The position numbers were made by a program, and so were the translations under genes. From assembly GCA_947568835.1 (NCBI GenBank), contig OX387610.1, positions 14,489,001 to 14,553,000 on the forward strand: a stretch of 64,000 nt of DNA, read 5' to 3'. The notes beneath the pieces are model-generated. The model searched no databases, was not told where the DNA came from, and saw only the letters and a list, made by a program, of their open reading frames with translations. The stretch's first letter is position 1. The number at the start of each line of letters is the position of its first letter. Shown in pieces: positions 46,294 to 57,760 of the stretch. The stretch comes from Protonemura montana (Eukaryota; Arthropoda; Insecta; Plecoptera; Nemouridae).

Positions 46294-46717
46294 CGTTGAG
46301 TGTAGGTTCTAGGTAGAGAAACAACGTCAATGTTATAGTCTCTGCGTGAAAGATGGCCACCAAATGACTACCTTACCGACAAAAATGCAGAGTACCGGAA
46401 CATCACGTTAAGTGGAGCCACTGTCGTATGAAATTTAATTTCGATATTTCTCGTAGGTTAACTCGCTTTTTAATATCGTTACATGTTTATCAATCGTTGA
46501 AGTAAACATTGATGGAGATTTTTTGAGTATGAAAAGTCTGAAAAGCGAGTTAACCTACGAGAAATATCGAAATTAAATTTCATACGACAGTGGCTCCACT
46601 TAACGTGATGTTCCGGTACTCTGCATTTTTGTCGGTAAGGTAGTCATTTGGCGGCCATCTTTCACGCAGAGACTGTAACATTGACGTTGAAACTCTACCT
46701 AGAACCTGCACTCAACG
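46294..46717. mobile_element. Near-perfect 177-bp inverted repeat element
   Basis: The left arm (46294-46470) and right arm (46541-46717) are reverse complements with about 7 differences over 177 bp, separated by a 70-bp loop. Outer ends are CGTTGAG/CTCAACG. Loop and inner-arm sequence (CATGTTTATCAATCGTTGA, CAGTGGCTCC) recur, diverged, at 48275-48420 beside the 60-bp array. It has no ORF. It could be a MITE or a foldback retroposon. Confidence 0.85.
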
Positions 46718-46939
46718 CTACAACGAAGCATTGAAATTTGAAAATGTTTGGTTTCGATTCATATTTTAATATATTTTGTTTATTTCTTAGTTTCAATTTT
46801 ATGACGGTTATTTTTAGAAAAACCAAAAATATCTGAAACAACCCAAATTTCTAGAGATACTAAACGTGATTCGAGGAATGGAGACAGACGTTCTGTTCGG
46901 CTGAGAACTCTTCAATACGAGTCACCTCGGCATCTTCCC

Positions 46940-47510
46940 CCTTTGAAAGGATCTCTTATCCCAACCCCGCGAAAACAGGAATATATGTGCCCGAATAGCT
47001 CACTTCGTAGAGCACCGACCGGCAATTGGGAAATCTCTTTAAATTTTAAACTATTTTTTTTTAATTTTTGTTTGTGAGAAAATAATGAACATGTATTTTT
47101 TTTATTTTCTTCTAAATCAAATTTTGAATAAAATATCTCTGTTTAAAATGTTTGCGTTTGAATCTCGTACGAAAATTAGGGTCGCCATTTTTTATGACAT
47201 GAAGTGAAATCTGACGTCAGTATGACGTCAAGAAACAGAAGCGAACGCAAAGGATACAACAAAATGACGTCAGAACTACGTGTAGTTAATCACAGCCCGT
47301 TTTCATCCCGCCACGAGAATTCATATTTTAGCCATTCTTAAAACAAATAGAAATAGAAAAGTTATGATCGGATTATAAAAAGAAAAAATACGTCAGATTT
47401 TATTTTAAACGCGTATTTGAACACAATGATAATAATTAAATAATAATCTTAATGAGATTTCCCTATTGGCAGGTCCCGGGATCGTATCCGGTTCGGTTGC
47501 ACATTTTTCC
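46940..47510 (+). mobile_element. tRNA-derived repeat (second family) split by a MITE-like insert
   Basis: The left half (CCAACCCCGCGAAAACAGG, ATAGCTCACTTCGTAGAGC, CCGGCAATTGGG) matches 17530-17620. The right half resumes at about 47470 (ATTGGCAGGTCCCGGGATCG, GGTTCGGTTGCACA). Between them lies about 440 bp with inverted ends (GGGAAATCTC / GAGATTTCCC) and a probable ATTGG duplication at the junctions. Confidence 0.65.
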
Positions 47511-47850
47511 ATTTTAATTTACATATCTGTTAAAATCGGGCGAAATGTCATATGAATGAATAGAGTTTCAGGCGGTCAACCATTCACGCCAAACCGAATC
47601 CAGACATTCATGTATCAAATTTGTTTATTTAATTTGAGTCAATGAAACATCATGTACCGTAATAATAATTGTGATTCATATTAATTTGATGTCAAGGGGC
47701 AACTAAATCAACGCATTGCGTTCGCAAAACCCGAGGGGTTTTAGAATTTGATGATATTCAATGTGGATGAAACTGAGAAATGGCAAAATTTTATGAAAAA
47801 GTTACCATAACATTGAGTTTATAGGTTCAGTCAGACGGCTAGTGTTATTG
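47511..47850. other. Noncoding flank of the 60-bp array
   Basis: No supported gene. Sequence at about 47812-47850 (CATTGAGTT...GCTAGTGTTA) resembles the left flank of the 15650 array. Confidence 0.45.
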
Positions 47851-47854
47851 TTAA

Positions 47855-48225
47855 GCTTGCTGCTGAGCAAACGAGGCCGGCAACACGTGGTAACGGTAGG
47901 TGCCACTCGATGGCGCTTGCTGCTGAGCAAACGAGGCCGGCAACACGTGGTAACGGTAGGTGCCACCCGATGGCGCTTGCTGCTGAGCAAACGAGGCCGG
48001 TAACACGTGGTAACGGTAGATGCCACCCGATGGCGCTTGCTGCTGAGCAAACGAGGCCGGCAACACGTGGTAACGGTAGGTGCCACCCGATGGCGCTTGC
48101 TGCTGAGCAAACGAGGCCGGCAACACGTGGTAACGGTAGGTGCCACTCGATGGTGCTTGCTGCTGAGCAAACGAGGCCGGCAACACGTGGTAACGGTAGG
48201 TGCCACCCAATGGCGCTTGCAGCCG
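47855..48225. repeat. 60-bp minisatellite, 6 units
   Basis: Six copies of the same 60-bp unit as 15650-16150, with fewer differences between units (1-2 each). It ends GCCGTTCTTTTTAAAAAAC like the other array. Confidence 0.92.
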
Positions 48226-48254
48226 TTCTTTTTAAAAAACAACTTTTTAAATAA

Positions 48255-48425
48255 TTACCGATCAAAATATCGCGATGCATGTTTATCAATCGTTGAGGTT
48301 AGCATTAATAAAGATTAATTGAGTGTAAACCAGACTCAAATGCGAGTAATCTGCGAGAAATAAAACGAAATGAAATTCCTATATAACCGAAACAACGGTG
48401 GCTCCACCTGGCGGCATCATAAATT
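48255..48425 (+). mobile_element. Diverged copy of the 46294-46717 inverted-repeat family
   Basis: CATGTTTATCAATCGTTGAG, GCGAGTAATCTGCGAGAAAT and GGTGGCTCCACCTGGCGG align in order with the loop and right arm of 46294-46717. The 60-bp array occupies the position of the missing left arm, suggesting that the array belongs to this family. Confidence 0.6.
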
Positions 48426-48496
48426 TCTGCATACACAATATTAATTCTAAGGCTACAATTTTTGCAAAGAAAATTTAAGATTGACAAAAATTATTT

Positions 48497-48640
48497 CAGC
48501 TAGGTTTTGAATGCTAAGTGAAGAAAAACTAAATTTCCCAACGTTTCGTAACTTGTACCTGTTACTTTATCAAGGGTTAGAGAAGTCCTGACACAATTTT
48601 CCAATAACAAAAGAACCACACAAAATAACAAAAATGACCT
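48497..48640 (-). mobile_element. Foldback-family antisense arm
   Basis: TTTTGAATGCTAAGTGAAG, CCCAACGTTTCGTAACTTGT and GTACCTGTTACTTTATCAAG, then CAATAACAAAAGAACCACAC; no opposite arm nearby. Confidence 0.75.
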
Positions 48641-48744
48641 AGTTCACAATTAACTAAAAAAAATAACTAACATATTTTGTAATTTCAAAAATATGACCCC
48701 AAACTAATTGACAGCTGTTTACCAACAAACAAATATATTATTCT

Positions 48745-48890
48745 TGACTCGTTGTGCGTAACGACGCATTGTTTTGACAACGGACACTTCGGCATTTTGA
48801 CATGTTTAGATATCGAAGTGGATGACGATGAACCTAACTCAGCTTAGAAGGGAGGAGGAGAAACCCGGACCTAACCTAACATCAGCCATC
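48745..48890 (-). mobile_element. Degraded 5S-element tail
   Basis: GTAACGACGCATTGTTTTGAC and AGAAGGGAGGAGGAGAAACCC match the 3' body of the 5S family in minus sense, with much of the body deleted. Confidence 0.6.
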
Positions 48891-48916
48891 TTGGCTTTCT
48901 TCAGCTGAAGCTAACG

Positions 48917-50070
48917 ACGCCCATGTTGTATTAGGATTAAATCTCATTTAAATTGCAAACTCTTGCAATGCGCGGGATATTTTATTATTATGAACCCTAA
49001 AACCGTCTTAAAAATTGATGCCTAAACGGGGACTCATACCCCGATCTCCACCTGTCGCGGGTGTTGCTCTAACCAATTGAGCTACTTGGACCCCGATCTC
49101 CACCTGTCGCGGGTGTTGTTCTAACCAATTGAGCTACTTGGACCCCGATCTCCACCTGTCGCGGGTGTTGCTCTAACCAATTGAGCTACTTGAACCCCGA
49201 TCTCCACCTGTCGCGGGTGTTGCTCTAACCAATTGAGCTATTTGGACCCCGATCTCCAACTGTCACGGGTGTTGCTCTAACCAATTGAGCTACTTGGACC
49301 CCGATCTCCACCTGTCGCGGGTGTTGCTCTAACCAATTGAGCTACTTTGACCCCGATCTCCACCTGTCACGGGTGTTGCTCCAACCAATTGAGCTACTTG
49401 GACCCCGATCTCCACCTGTCACGGGTGTTGCTCTAACCAATTGAGCTACTTGTTGAGATTTTGATGAGAATGACAGATCTCCAAGGAGTAGAACCAAGAG
49501 GCTGTGAATACTCACAGTCACTCTGATTCTAGTGACGCTATATCACGTCACAACCTGTCAATCTCCTGTAACTACAATTTGACGTTGGATTCGTTGCTAT
49601 ATTTAGTTGAAATCTTATTTAAATTGCAAACTCCTTGGAGATCCGTCATTCTCATCAAATACACTAGAATCGTCTCAAAAAGGCAGTGTCCAAATAGCTC
49701 AATTGGTTAGAGCAACACCTGCGACAGGTGGAGATCGGGGTCCAAGTAGCTCAATTGGTTAGAGCAACACCCGCGATAGGTGGAGATCGGGGTCCAAGTA
49801 GCTCAATGGTTCAGAGCAACACCCGCGACAGGTGGAGTTCGGGGTCCAAGTAGCTCAATTGGTTAGAGCAACACCCGCGACAGATGGAGATCGGGGTCCA
49901 AGTAGCTCAATTGGTTAGAGCAACACCCTCGATAGATGGAGATCGGGGTCCAAGTAGCTCAATTGGTTAGAGCAACACCCGCGACAGATGGAGATCGGGG
50001 TTTGAGTCCCCGTTTGGGCATCAATTTTTGAGACGGTTATAGTGTTGATAATAATAAAATTACGCCCATG
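48917..50070. mobile_element. Giant foldback tRNA-derived element: 8 units (-) facing 6 units (+)
   Basis: ACGCCCATG occurs at both ends (48917-48925 and 50062-50070) next to the two family 3' ends (TTAAATTGCAAACTCTTGCA on the left; AATAATAAAAT on the right). Inside are eight minus-sense 52-bp units (49030-49450), a central 5' body (hairpins CTGTGA/TCACAG, GTGACG/CGTCAC), then six plus-sense units (49690-50010) ending in a complete B box (GGGGTTTGAGTCCCC). One pair of target duplications around both arrays shows a single insertion of about 1.13 kb. Confidence 0.85.
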
Positions 50071-50502
50071 CTGGTTGAAATGGCATTGCCAATGGTTCAG
50101 TGGCTTATTCAGGATTTTGATACACATATATGATTCGGCGTTATTGGTAGGTAGGTACTATCACTGGGGTAGTTTTCAATGTATTTGGATATAGAAGCTT
50201 AGAAAAACTAAACATCCTTTTTTATTAAAAGCACATTATTTACGCATTAGCCTAGATTCATTCTTTACTTACACTCATTCAAAGTTAGAACCTTTTTATT
50301 ATAACATTTCTAGAAAAACTCATTGTGTTTATGAACTCGCTGTCACCGAAACGTGTCATAATGATTGAGAAATCACAAGATAATTGAACTGAAAGTGACA
50401 TACGAATACCACATAATGCACGCTATGGTCATACTATGCAAAGTTATGGCCATAGCATTGTAAAACATCTTTTCTGTTTACTGGCAGCATTGAGTTTATG
50501 CT

Positions 50503-50541
50503 TGGTTCGGGTTCGGGTTCGGGTTCGGGTTCAGGTTCAGG
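50503..50541 (+). repeat. (GGGTTC)n microsatellite
   Basis: Six to seven hexamers, GGGTTC changing to AGGTTC at the right end. Confidence 0.8.
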
Positions 50542-50705
50542 CTTTTTTCCCTTCGGTCTGCCTGGTATTTACGGTAGAAAATAAAGTGGATGCAAACTGT
50601 AAACCGGGTCTCGACAGTCGATACAATGTACTTATAAATACATTTCCTTGCATTTACCTTCATAATCACGTTACAGCCATCTACTCTGCTAAACAAAAAC
50701 TATAG

Positions 50706-50880
50706 CTATGATAGTTTTTAGACTCATGTCTACTTGATTTATCCTTAGCACTAGTTTTAACAAAAACTATTTCAACTGGGTTTTCAATGCTTAGTGAAGA
50801 ACAACTAAATTTCCCAACGTTTCGTAACTTGTACCTGTTACTTCTTCAAGGGTTAGAGCAGGCCTGACAATTTTCCGATT
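50706..50880 (-). mobile_element. Foldback-family antisense arm, full outer end
   Basis: Shows the complete outer terminus in antisense: TTTTTAGACTCATGTCTACTT, TCCTTAGCACTAGTTTTAAC, CAACTGGGTTTTCAATGCT, CCCAACGTTTCGTAACTTG, GACAATTTTCCG. Confidence 0.8.
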
Positions 50881-51144
50881 TTTTTTCCAATTTCAGAATT
50901 TTTATTAAAACTATAGCTATACAACTAAAATATTTTCTGATCTTGCTTTCTTGTTTGCGCCCAATGATTCAAATGTGTAGCTAAAACACAAGAGTGTAAT
51001 GCGGCCACCTCCCATGACGAATGAGAAAATACTGGTACTGACCGAGCGAGTTGGTACAGTGTAAACTTTGCTACTTCTTAAAATAGAAGATATTCCCAAG
51101 TCCTAGTTCCCTTAATGTTGTCCATTATCCTTGAAATGCTATTA

Positions 51145-51290
51145 AAGTGGTAACAAAATAAGTGGGTAAGCCATAAATTAAAAAATATATGCATAACCAG
51201 AAACAATTCACTCGATACCCAACCCAGTTTGTCTTTGTTTTTATTCCATACTGTCGCATTGCTTTGTCGGCGCTGCCCGACAAAGGGTAG
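51145..51290 (+). repeat. Repeat ending in a 9-bp perfect stem-loop (copy 2)
   Basis: Shares GGGTAAGCCAT, AGAAACAATTCACTCGATAC and the terminal CTTTGTCGG-CGCTGC-CCGACAAAG with 43395-43530; a ~20-bp insertion precedes the hairpin. Confidence 0.6.
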
Positions 51291-52610
51291 CAACAAAAGG
51301 TTGATATTTAAGAGAATCTACGAGTACACTGCTAGCCACACTAACGTTACAAATGACAGCTCTCACAGTTTGAGTTTTCTGCAGAAATTTCAAAAGATTT
51401 CTCAGTCACCGATGTAAAAACCGTGTGAATTATTTTATTTCTTCAGCCCGACTGCGTAATGAGGCGTCTTTTGTCTGGTACGTTGACAAGAAAAGGTGCG
51501 TAAGTGTGTTTACCCACAGAAAATAGGTGCGTAAGCTGGCTTACGTGCGCTAACGCAAAAATTAACGCATGTTTAATATGTGATTTCATGCTGGTTTCTT
51601 GGCCGCATTTTAAAGACTGCCATCGTCTGTCTCGGGTATTATAAATTGCAAGTAAATCCTGTTTGAATTTCAATGTAGAATTAAAATTAAAATGTTGAAT
51701 TTGAATTGGCCGATTTCTGTGTAGACAAAACTTGTTAAGCTGGATTATATTGTGTCAGACACATTTTGATAAAATTCCGCAAAACAAAAATATCTTGCAT
51801 CTCACCCGGAAGGATATCTGCACACAATTACGGGTTCGGGTTTCCAAATTTTCTGGATTCTTGTTCGGGTTCGGGTTCGATGCCCTGATCTTAACGAAAA
51901 AAAAACCCGATCATGCAAGATTCGCGTTTTATTCTCTGCAATCAAATCAAAACCTCAAAGTTTTCATCTGTACATCACCACAAAAAACTAAATAACCCAT
52001 CTTTAAAAAACCATCAGCTTCTAGCTAGCTTTGACTGGCGCAGAACCTAGCAAACTCTGGTAATAAAACATGCATGACCCACACGTCCATCTAGCCTCTC
52101 TCTACCATAACACAACGCAAATATGTCATGAACCCTGGAATGGAAGTCAGCTACTACTACATCATTATACATAGAGACTGCTGGTCGATAGATGCATGTT
52201 CAGTCACATGACGCGTTCCTCTCAAACAATTATCTGAGCCTACAGCAACAATTACCAAGATTAATTCACGTTTCTATCGATCACCGTCGCTCCTGTTTAG
52301 AGCATTAATTCAGAATAGCCTCGGGTACAGGCTGGCAATTGGATTGTCAGTTGGTTGGCTACCGTGGATTGGGTGGTAACCTGCTTTGTGGGTGGGTGGA
52401 CCTGTCAGATTAGTCTTTGTGTAAAGTGTAATGTGCTCGGATTTGTTGGATTGAAAGTGGTTTGTGAGGATTTGGGTAAAGTGGCATGAACGCACCGTTT
52501 CTAGTGTTTGCTGTTTAGCTAATTGAAGATTATTTTGTGTTACCAGATATTCTAATGTACAAGAAAAGTGTGTGCTTGTCCTATTATAATATCGGTTGAT
52601 ATTAGTTTTG
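51291..52610. other. Noncoding stretch, nothing recognised
   Basis: Small ORFs only. A few GGGTTCGGGTT repeats occur at about 51833-51880. Confidence 0.45.
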
Positions 52611-52639
52611 TATTTATAGACCCTGATTATTTTATTTTA

Positions 52640-52852
52640 GATGCATTTAGGAAGCTTGAACTTGGTAATTATTATAATTGTATGTGGTTTTTTTATCGGA
52701 AATTGTCAGGACTGCTCTTACCTTTGATAAAGTAACAGGTACATGTTACGAAACGTTGGGAAATTTAGTTGTTCTTCACTTAGCAATCAAAACCCAATTG
52801 AAATAAACCTAGTTTACAACTAGTGCTAAGTTTAGATAAAGTAGACATCAGA
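52640..52852 (+). mobile_element. Foldback-family sense arm with extended 5' part
   Basis: Extends the family upstream (GATGCATTTAGGAAGCTTGA, ACTTGGTAATTATTATAATT) through ATCGGAAATTGTCAGGACTG, GATAAAGTAACAGGTACATG and CAATCAAAACCCAATTGAAA to a slightly altered end (AAAGTAGACATCAGATTC). The same upstream sequence appears in antisense at about 20320-20350. Confidence 0.75.
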
Positions 52853-53620
52853 TTCTTGAGGTAATAAAAACCTTTTTGGAATATTTTGATCATAAAACGC
52901 CGTAAAAATAAAGTACCTTTTCTCATCCTGTCTTCCATTCTCGTTTCCCGAAATTTGTCCGTCAAACACACAAAGAAATGCTACTCACTCATTATTTTTC
53001 ATTAATAATTAAAAGATCTGCACTCAGCAATTAGCTTCATTTTTTTAAAATCCCTGGAGGCACAATTAAAATACTCAGACAAACATGCAAACTTTTAATG
53101 TAGGTATATATTTAATCTTTTAGCATGGGTGTAACCCCAATAATTTGGCACGTGTCGTCCAAATAAAGTGCACAGCAGAAGAAGCGTGTTAATAGCCATA
53201 AAAATAATTACAATGTTATTACATAATTAAGCTCAAATTAATTACGTGTCTCATTAGCTCTGAACGGGTGCTTCAGTCCATTGGCATCACGCTTAAATCC
53301 TTCCCGGTGCAGGAAAAAAATCAATTAAGCAATTGCATAATTGAAAGCTTTAAGTAAAAGTCAATATTCAATGTCTGCAAATTAAACCCCAGAGAACATT
53401 GGAAAATACAAGTTCCTTACATAATTTAAGAATCTTTAGCGTCAAGTTTTCCTGCTCTGTTTTTATTTCTCTACTCTGTTCAATATCAAAGAAAATTAGA
53501 TTACAAGATCTTGGTTATTTTCTTTAGACCTTATTGATTTTTAAGACTAAGCTATTTTCTGATATTTTACAGAAAACTCTTAGACGAGCAGCGTAGTTTT
53601 TCTTCTGCTAAGTAGAACCA
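52853..53620. other. Noncoding stretch, nothing recognised
   Basis: AT-rich; no supported feature. Confidence 0.45.
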
Positions 53621-53621
53621 A

Positions 53622-54185
53622 ACGGTTTGACTTGTTGAAAACACCGGTTCTTATGAGATCACAGAAGTTAAGCAACACTGCGCTGGGTCAGGTATTGGAT
53701 GGGTGACCATCATACACATGACCAGTTCTGTTCGGGAGAGAGGTTGGGGGGGATGAAAGTTAAGCAACACTGCGCTGGGTCAGGTATTGGATGGGTGACC
53801 ATCATACACATGACCAGTTCAGTTCGGGAGAGAGGTTGGAGGGATGAAAGTTAACCAACACTGCGCTGGGTCAGGTATTGGATGGGTGACCATCATACAC
53901 ATGACCAGTTCTGTTCGGGAGAGAGGTTGGAGGGATGAAAGTTAGTACAGCAACTTCACTCGCCTTGCTTATCAACCTCTCGACAGCATGGATTTGTGGA
54001 GGAATCCTGTTGTTCGCGTTGTACCGTACTTCGGAAGGGACGTTAAGCCGGTGGTCCCCTTGGTCTTCGACAGGAGTATGCTACGTGCCGGCACCAGGTC
54101 TCCAATCCTCCCTTCTAGGCTAGGTTAGGTTCATCATCATCATCCACATAGATTGTTGTCAAAACAGTGCGTTGTTGAACCCCAT
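53622..54185 (+). mobile_element. 5S-derived SINE-like element, 3 units, near full length
   Basis: Head (AACGGTTTGACTTGTTGAAA, ACACCGGTTCTTATGAGATC), three 91-bp units, body with GGAAGGGACGTTAAGCCGG and tail (TGCGTTGTTGAACCCCATC) with a deletion removing the GACGCCATTAGACC segment. Confidence 0.87.
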
Positions 54186-54798
54186 CAGTCAAGGAATCAA
54201 GAAATTTGATTTTCTATTAAATGGCAAAGTTCAGCAAACGAAACAAGCATTCAACATTTATAATTATATCTGCGTTCGATTAATTTAAGTTTTTAAAATT
54301 AAAAAAAATATATATAGTTTCCTATCTCACCTTACATTTATAGCAAAGCAGGTTTAAATGAAACTTTATTTAAATTCCAGCTTCATACCAATTGTTCGAT
54401 TGAATTTCATTTCAATGCATTCGTATAGAGTAAAACAACAGTTGAATTAATTAAATAGCAATTTTGTTTTGTTTTTCCGTTCAGTCCTCCCTTTGACGGT
54501 GAATACACTTTCAATTATAGGAATTATTCACATTATCCCATTTCACCAATCATTTTTGGAATGTTTACTTTGGGATTCATTTTATGGCACGAACACAACA
54601 GCCTGGATTACTCTAAAATATGTCGCTTTTAAAATGATTTCATCGCTGTTTTTTGTGGACATGTTTTATATGAGGTTAAGCAACAATATGAGGTTATATG
54701 AGGTTATGGATGGGTGACCATAATGATAATGGGAAATTACCGAAATCTCCTCCCCCAAAAGAAAACAACAATCTATTAGATACTTAACTGAAATATAA
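54186..54798. other. Noncoding stretch with a degenerate 5S fragment
   Basis: At about 54673-54722 GAGGTTAAGCAACA and TTATGGATGGGTGACCATA are remnants of one 5S-type unit. Otherwise AT-rich and featureless. Confidence 0.5.
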
Positions 54799-54799
54799 T

Positions 54800-55530
54800 T
54801 GATTGATTGATGATTGATTTGTGGTGTTTAACGACGCACTGTTTTGACATCTGGTTATGCGGCACTGGTCTAATGGCGTCGGTGAATGAGTGGATGATGA
54901 TGATGATGAGGATGAAGATGAAACTAACCTAACCGAGAGGGGGAGGAGGCAAACCCGGTGCCGGCACGTAGCCTACTCCTGTTGAAGACCAAGGGGACCA
55001 CTGGCTTAACGTCCCTTCCGAAGGACGGTACAACGCGAACAGCAGGATTCCTCCACAAATCCATGCTGTCGAAAGGTTGATAAGCAAGGCGAGTAAATTG
55101 ATGTAGGTACTAACTTTCATCTCTCCAACCTCTCTCCCGAACAGAACTGGTCATGTGTATGATGGTCACCCATCCAATACCTGACCCAGCGCAGTGTTGC
55201 TTAACTTTCATCTCTCCAACCTCTCTCCCGAACAGAACTGGTCATGTGTATGATGGTCACCCATCCAATACCTGACCCAGCGCAGTGTTGCTTAACTTTC
55301 ATCCCACCCACCTCTCTCCCGAACAGAACTGGTAATGTGTATGATAGTCACCCATCCAATACCTGACCTTGCGCAGTGTTGCTTAACTTTCATCCCTCCA
55401 ACCTCTCTCCCGAACAGAACTGGTCATGTGTATGATGGTCACCCATCTAATACCTGACCCAGCGCAGTGTTGCTTAACTTTCATCCCTCCAACCTCTCTC
55501 CCGAACAGAACTGGTCATGTGTATGTCATT
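54800..55530 (-). mobile_element. 5S-derived SINE-like element, about 5 units
   Basis: Minus-sense tail (CGTTAAACACCACAAATCAATC), body, then five units of which the outermost is truncated at 55530 inside the spacer. The 36-bp region is a single altered copy. Confidence 0.85.
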
Positions 55531-56620
55531 TCATGTCAATTTTAGAGCCTAACGGTTTTTTAAACAACCAAATCTAATTTTAAAAATGCATTTTTTTAAA
55601 CTCGGATGAAGAATTACAATTCGGCAATTGATTCGTTGTTTTAAGAATTGATAGCTGATTCGAATTTGTTATTTCTGAATTGTTAATCGATGAAATGCCT
55701 AGTTTTCATTATTTGTTCAGTAAATCACTGTTCCTATAAATTTATTAGAAATGGAATTTATATGAAAACCATGTTGGCAGTTTCACGGTTGAAAGATTTG
55801 AAAGGTACGTTGCGTGAGCTCGGCAAGGGCCAGCCAGAAAACACATCTTTCTATCACCGGCTGCTCTTTCCAATATCTTCGGTCCTGATTTCTGTCGGGC
55901 CACAGGACGTGGGTAGCAAAGCAGAAATAAAAGCAGTACGCCATAGAAAAGCCGCATTGTGTCGCCGAATTTCAGTAGCACTTTTGCCCAGACTGGGTAT
56001 CGAACCCAGCTGACGTGTATAGGGTGTGGCTGTAAGAGCGAGCGAGATAGAAGATGCAGTTACATAACGAGTTAGAAAGAGATGGAAGCTAAGATTTTTC
56101 ATTGCGTAACGATGGACACACGAGTTCGCTAACAATTAAAGGCATGTGATTTTGTTTTGTTAAGATTTTCGATTTTTACATATGTGATCAAAAAGATTTT
56201 TTGTTTTATTGGCTGTCGAAGTTTTTTGTTTAAATTATGCATTGCATGTTGCCGTGTTTTCGACGAGGTTTGACGTTTAACCTTAATGTTAAACTCTACG
56301 TGATTTTCTTTGTCTTTGTGGGCTTACTTATGGCCGTGCGTGATATAGTTTTGATATGACTTGGATTTTAGTTATAATAGCCACATTATGGTAACATATT
56401 TAAGCGTCTTTTAGCTACAACTCGAGCGAAATTCTTTTAAGTTCGCATAAGGCGAAATATAGATGGATTGGCAAACGAAAAATTGATCTTTTCAATTTCC
56501 ATTTCGTTGAAATAGTTTTGCATAAATTTCGCGTTGCAAATGTTTTTATTTTTTACCGTCTACCACGGCCTTGTGGTGTTTTAGTTTAGTTTTTTAAATA
56601 TTAATTTATTTCCATTGTTC
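55531..56620. other. Noncoding stretch with a possible tRNA-derived repeat
   Basis: On the minus strand CAGCTGGGTTCGATACCCAG (about 55993-56012) is a perfect T-arm/B-box-like hairpin followed by GC-richer sequence to about 55800, resembling the 3' part of a tRNA-derived SINE. No A box could be placed with confidence. Confidence 0.35.
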
Positions 56621-56624
56621 TTAC

Positions 56625-57760
56625 CTTTTCCCTGGACGTTGAGGTTTGGTCACAATATTCCTGAGTATCCACACTGGAAGCCGCACTAACTAGAGACACG
56701 GCACCAATACTTTCACAAAAACGATAAGAACCCTACGTCACACGCATTTACATTCGAAAATCGACAACATTCTCATTTTTTACCTTTCCCATGATTTTAA
56801 ATTTAGTGCCGAATCGATCATAGAAACGAATTACCGATCTGCGAGCCCAAATTTGAAAGAATTCTGCGGATGAACGTTAGTTGTCGGGCCAAGAGTTAAA
56901 ATTAACGACTGAAATTAATGCGAGAATCGGAATCGAGCGTAAACGGAAACAATTCTGAGGATGTATCGCTAACATCTGCGAAAACACGTTTGCAAATCTA
57001 GAAAGGGGTAGGTATGGACACAATAGTAAAAGAGATCAGTTTACGTGCACAACTAAGATGTTAACTATTCGCGTTTTAGAATCAAATGGCAATCATAGCG
57101 GGTTTCAATTGAAATCTCGACTCCTTTTCGTGTTGTGGACCGTTAAGAATTCGAAAAACACGTACTATCAACCAACATCATATTCATGACAAAATGGTGG
57201 ATGGTAGATTTTCACTGCAAACGGGGGTAGCACTGGCTCGCGGTAACCGAACAAAACGCAACACTCCCTGTTCTTCCAAACGCGTATCACCGATTTCGCA
57301 ACCACAAACCTCACGCAAACACTCGAATGTCTCACCAAATGATCATAGTCGCACTGACCGCACGCAGTACTCGAATCGTTTTTTTGTTTTTCGTTGCTAA
57401 ACTGGCGAAATCAAGGCGATGGCCATGCGAAAAACCGACGTCCGTCAGTGGGGAACGACGCCTGTGGACTGACGTCTTGGGGGTGGGCTAGCACTTGAAA
57501 CCGAACGCGACAAACGCCGTGGTCGGACGACGCTGTTTGCAAGTCTCGGTGAAGTCGTGTCGCTGTCCGGAGACGTCTTGCGTATCCCACTAACGCACAA
57601 TCTGGTCGCCGTGTGTATTTTTCGTCTATTTTTAGTGCGACGGCGACTGAGAAACTCGTATGGCGGATAGATCGACGTCGCTACGTCAGTTTACGGATTC
57701 GAAATTACGTCGCTAGCGCGTTCTGTTGGCGAAACGTAAAAGCTCGGTTCACAACAAATG
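56625..57760 (-). promoter_or_regulatory. CpG-rich block with splice donor: candidate promoter/first exon
   Basis: From about 56660 to 57760 CpG density rises sharply and continuous simple repeats vanish. On the minus strand a consensus donor (AAAAG|GTAAGA) ends a possible exon at 56625. No coding frame runs into the donor, so this would be a 5' untranslated first exon, with transcription starting somewhere in 57200-57700. It could serve the leader exon at 23407-23676 and the coding exon at 96-1745. That link is inference from strand and splice sites only. Confidence 0.35.

Noticed and set aside
55690-56013. 107-residue plus-strand ORF
   Set aside because: Ends within a tRNA-like hairpin on the opposite strand and has no domain; probably repeat-derived.
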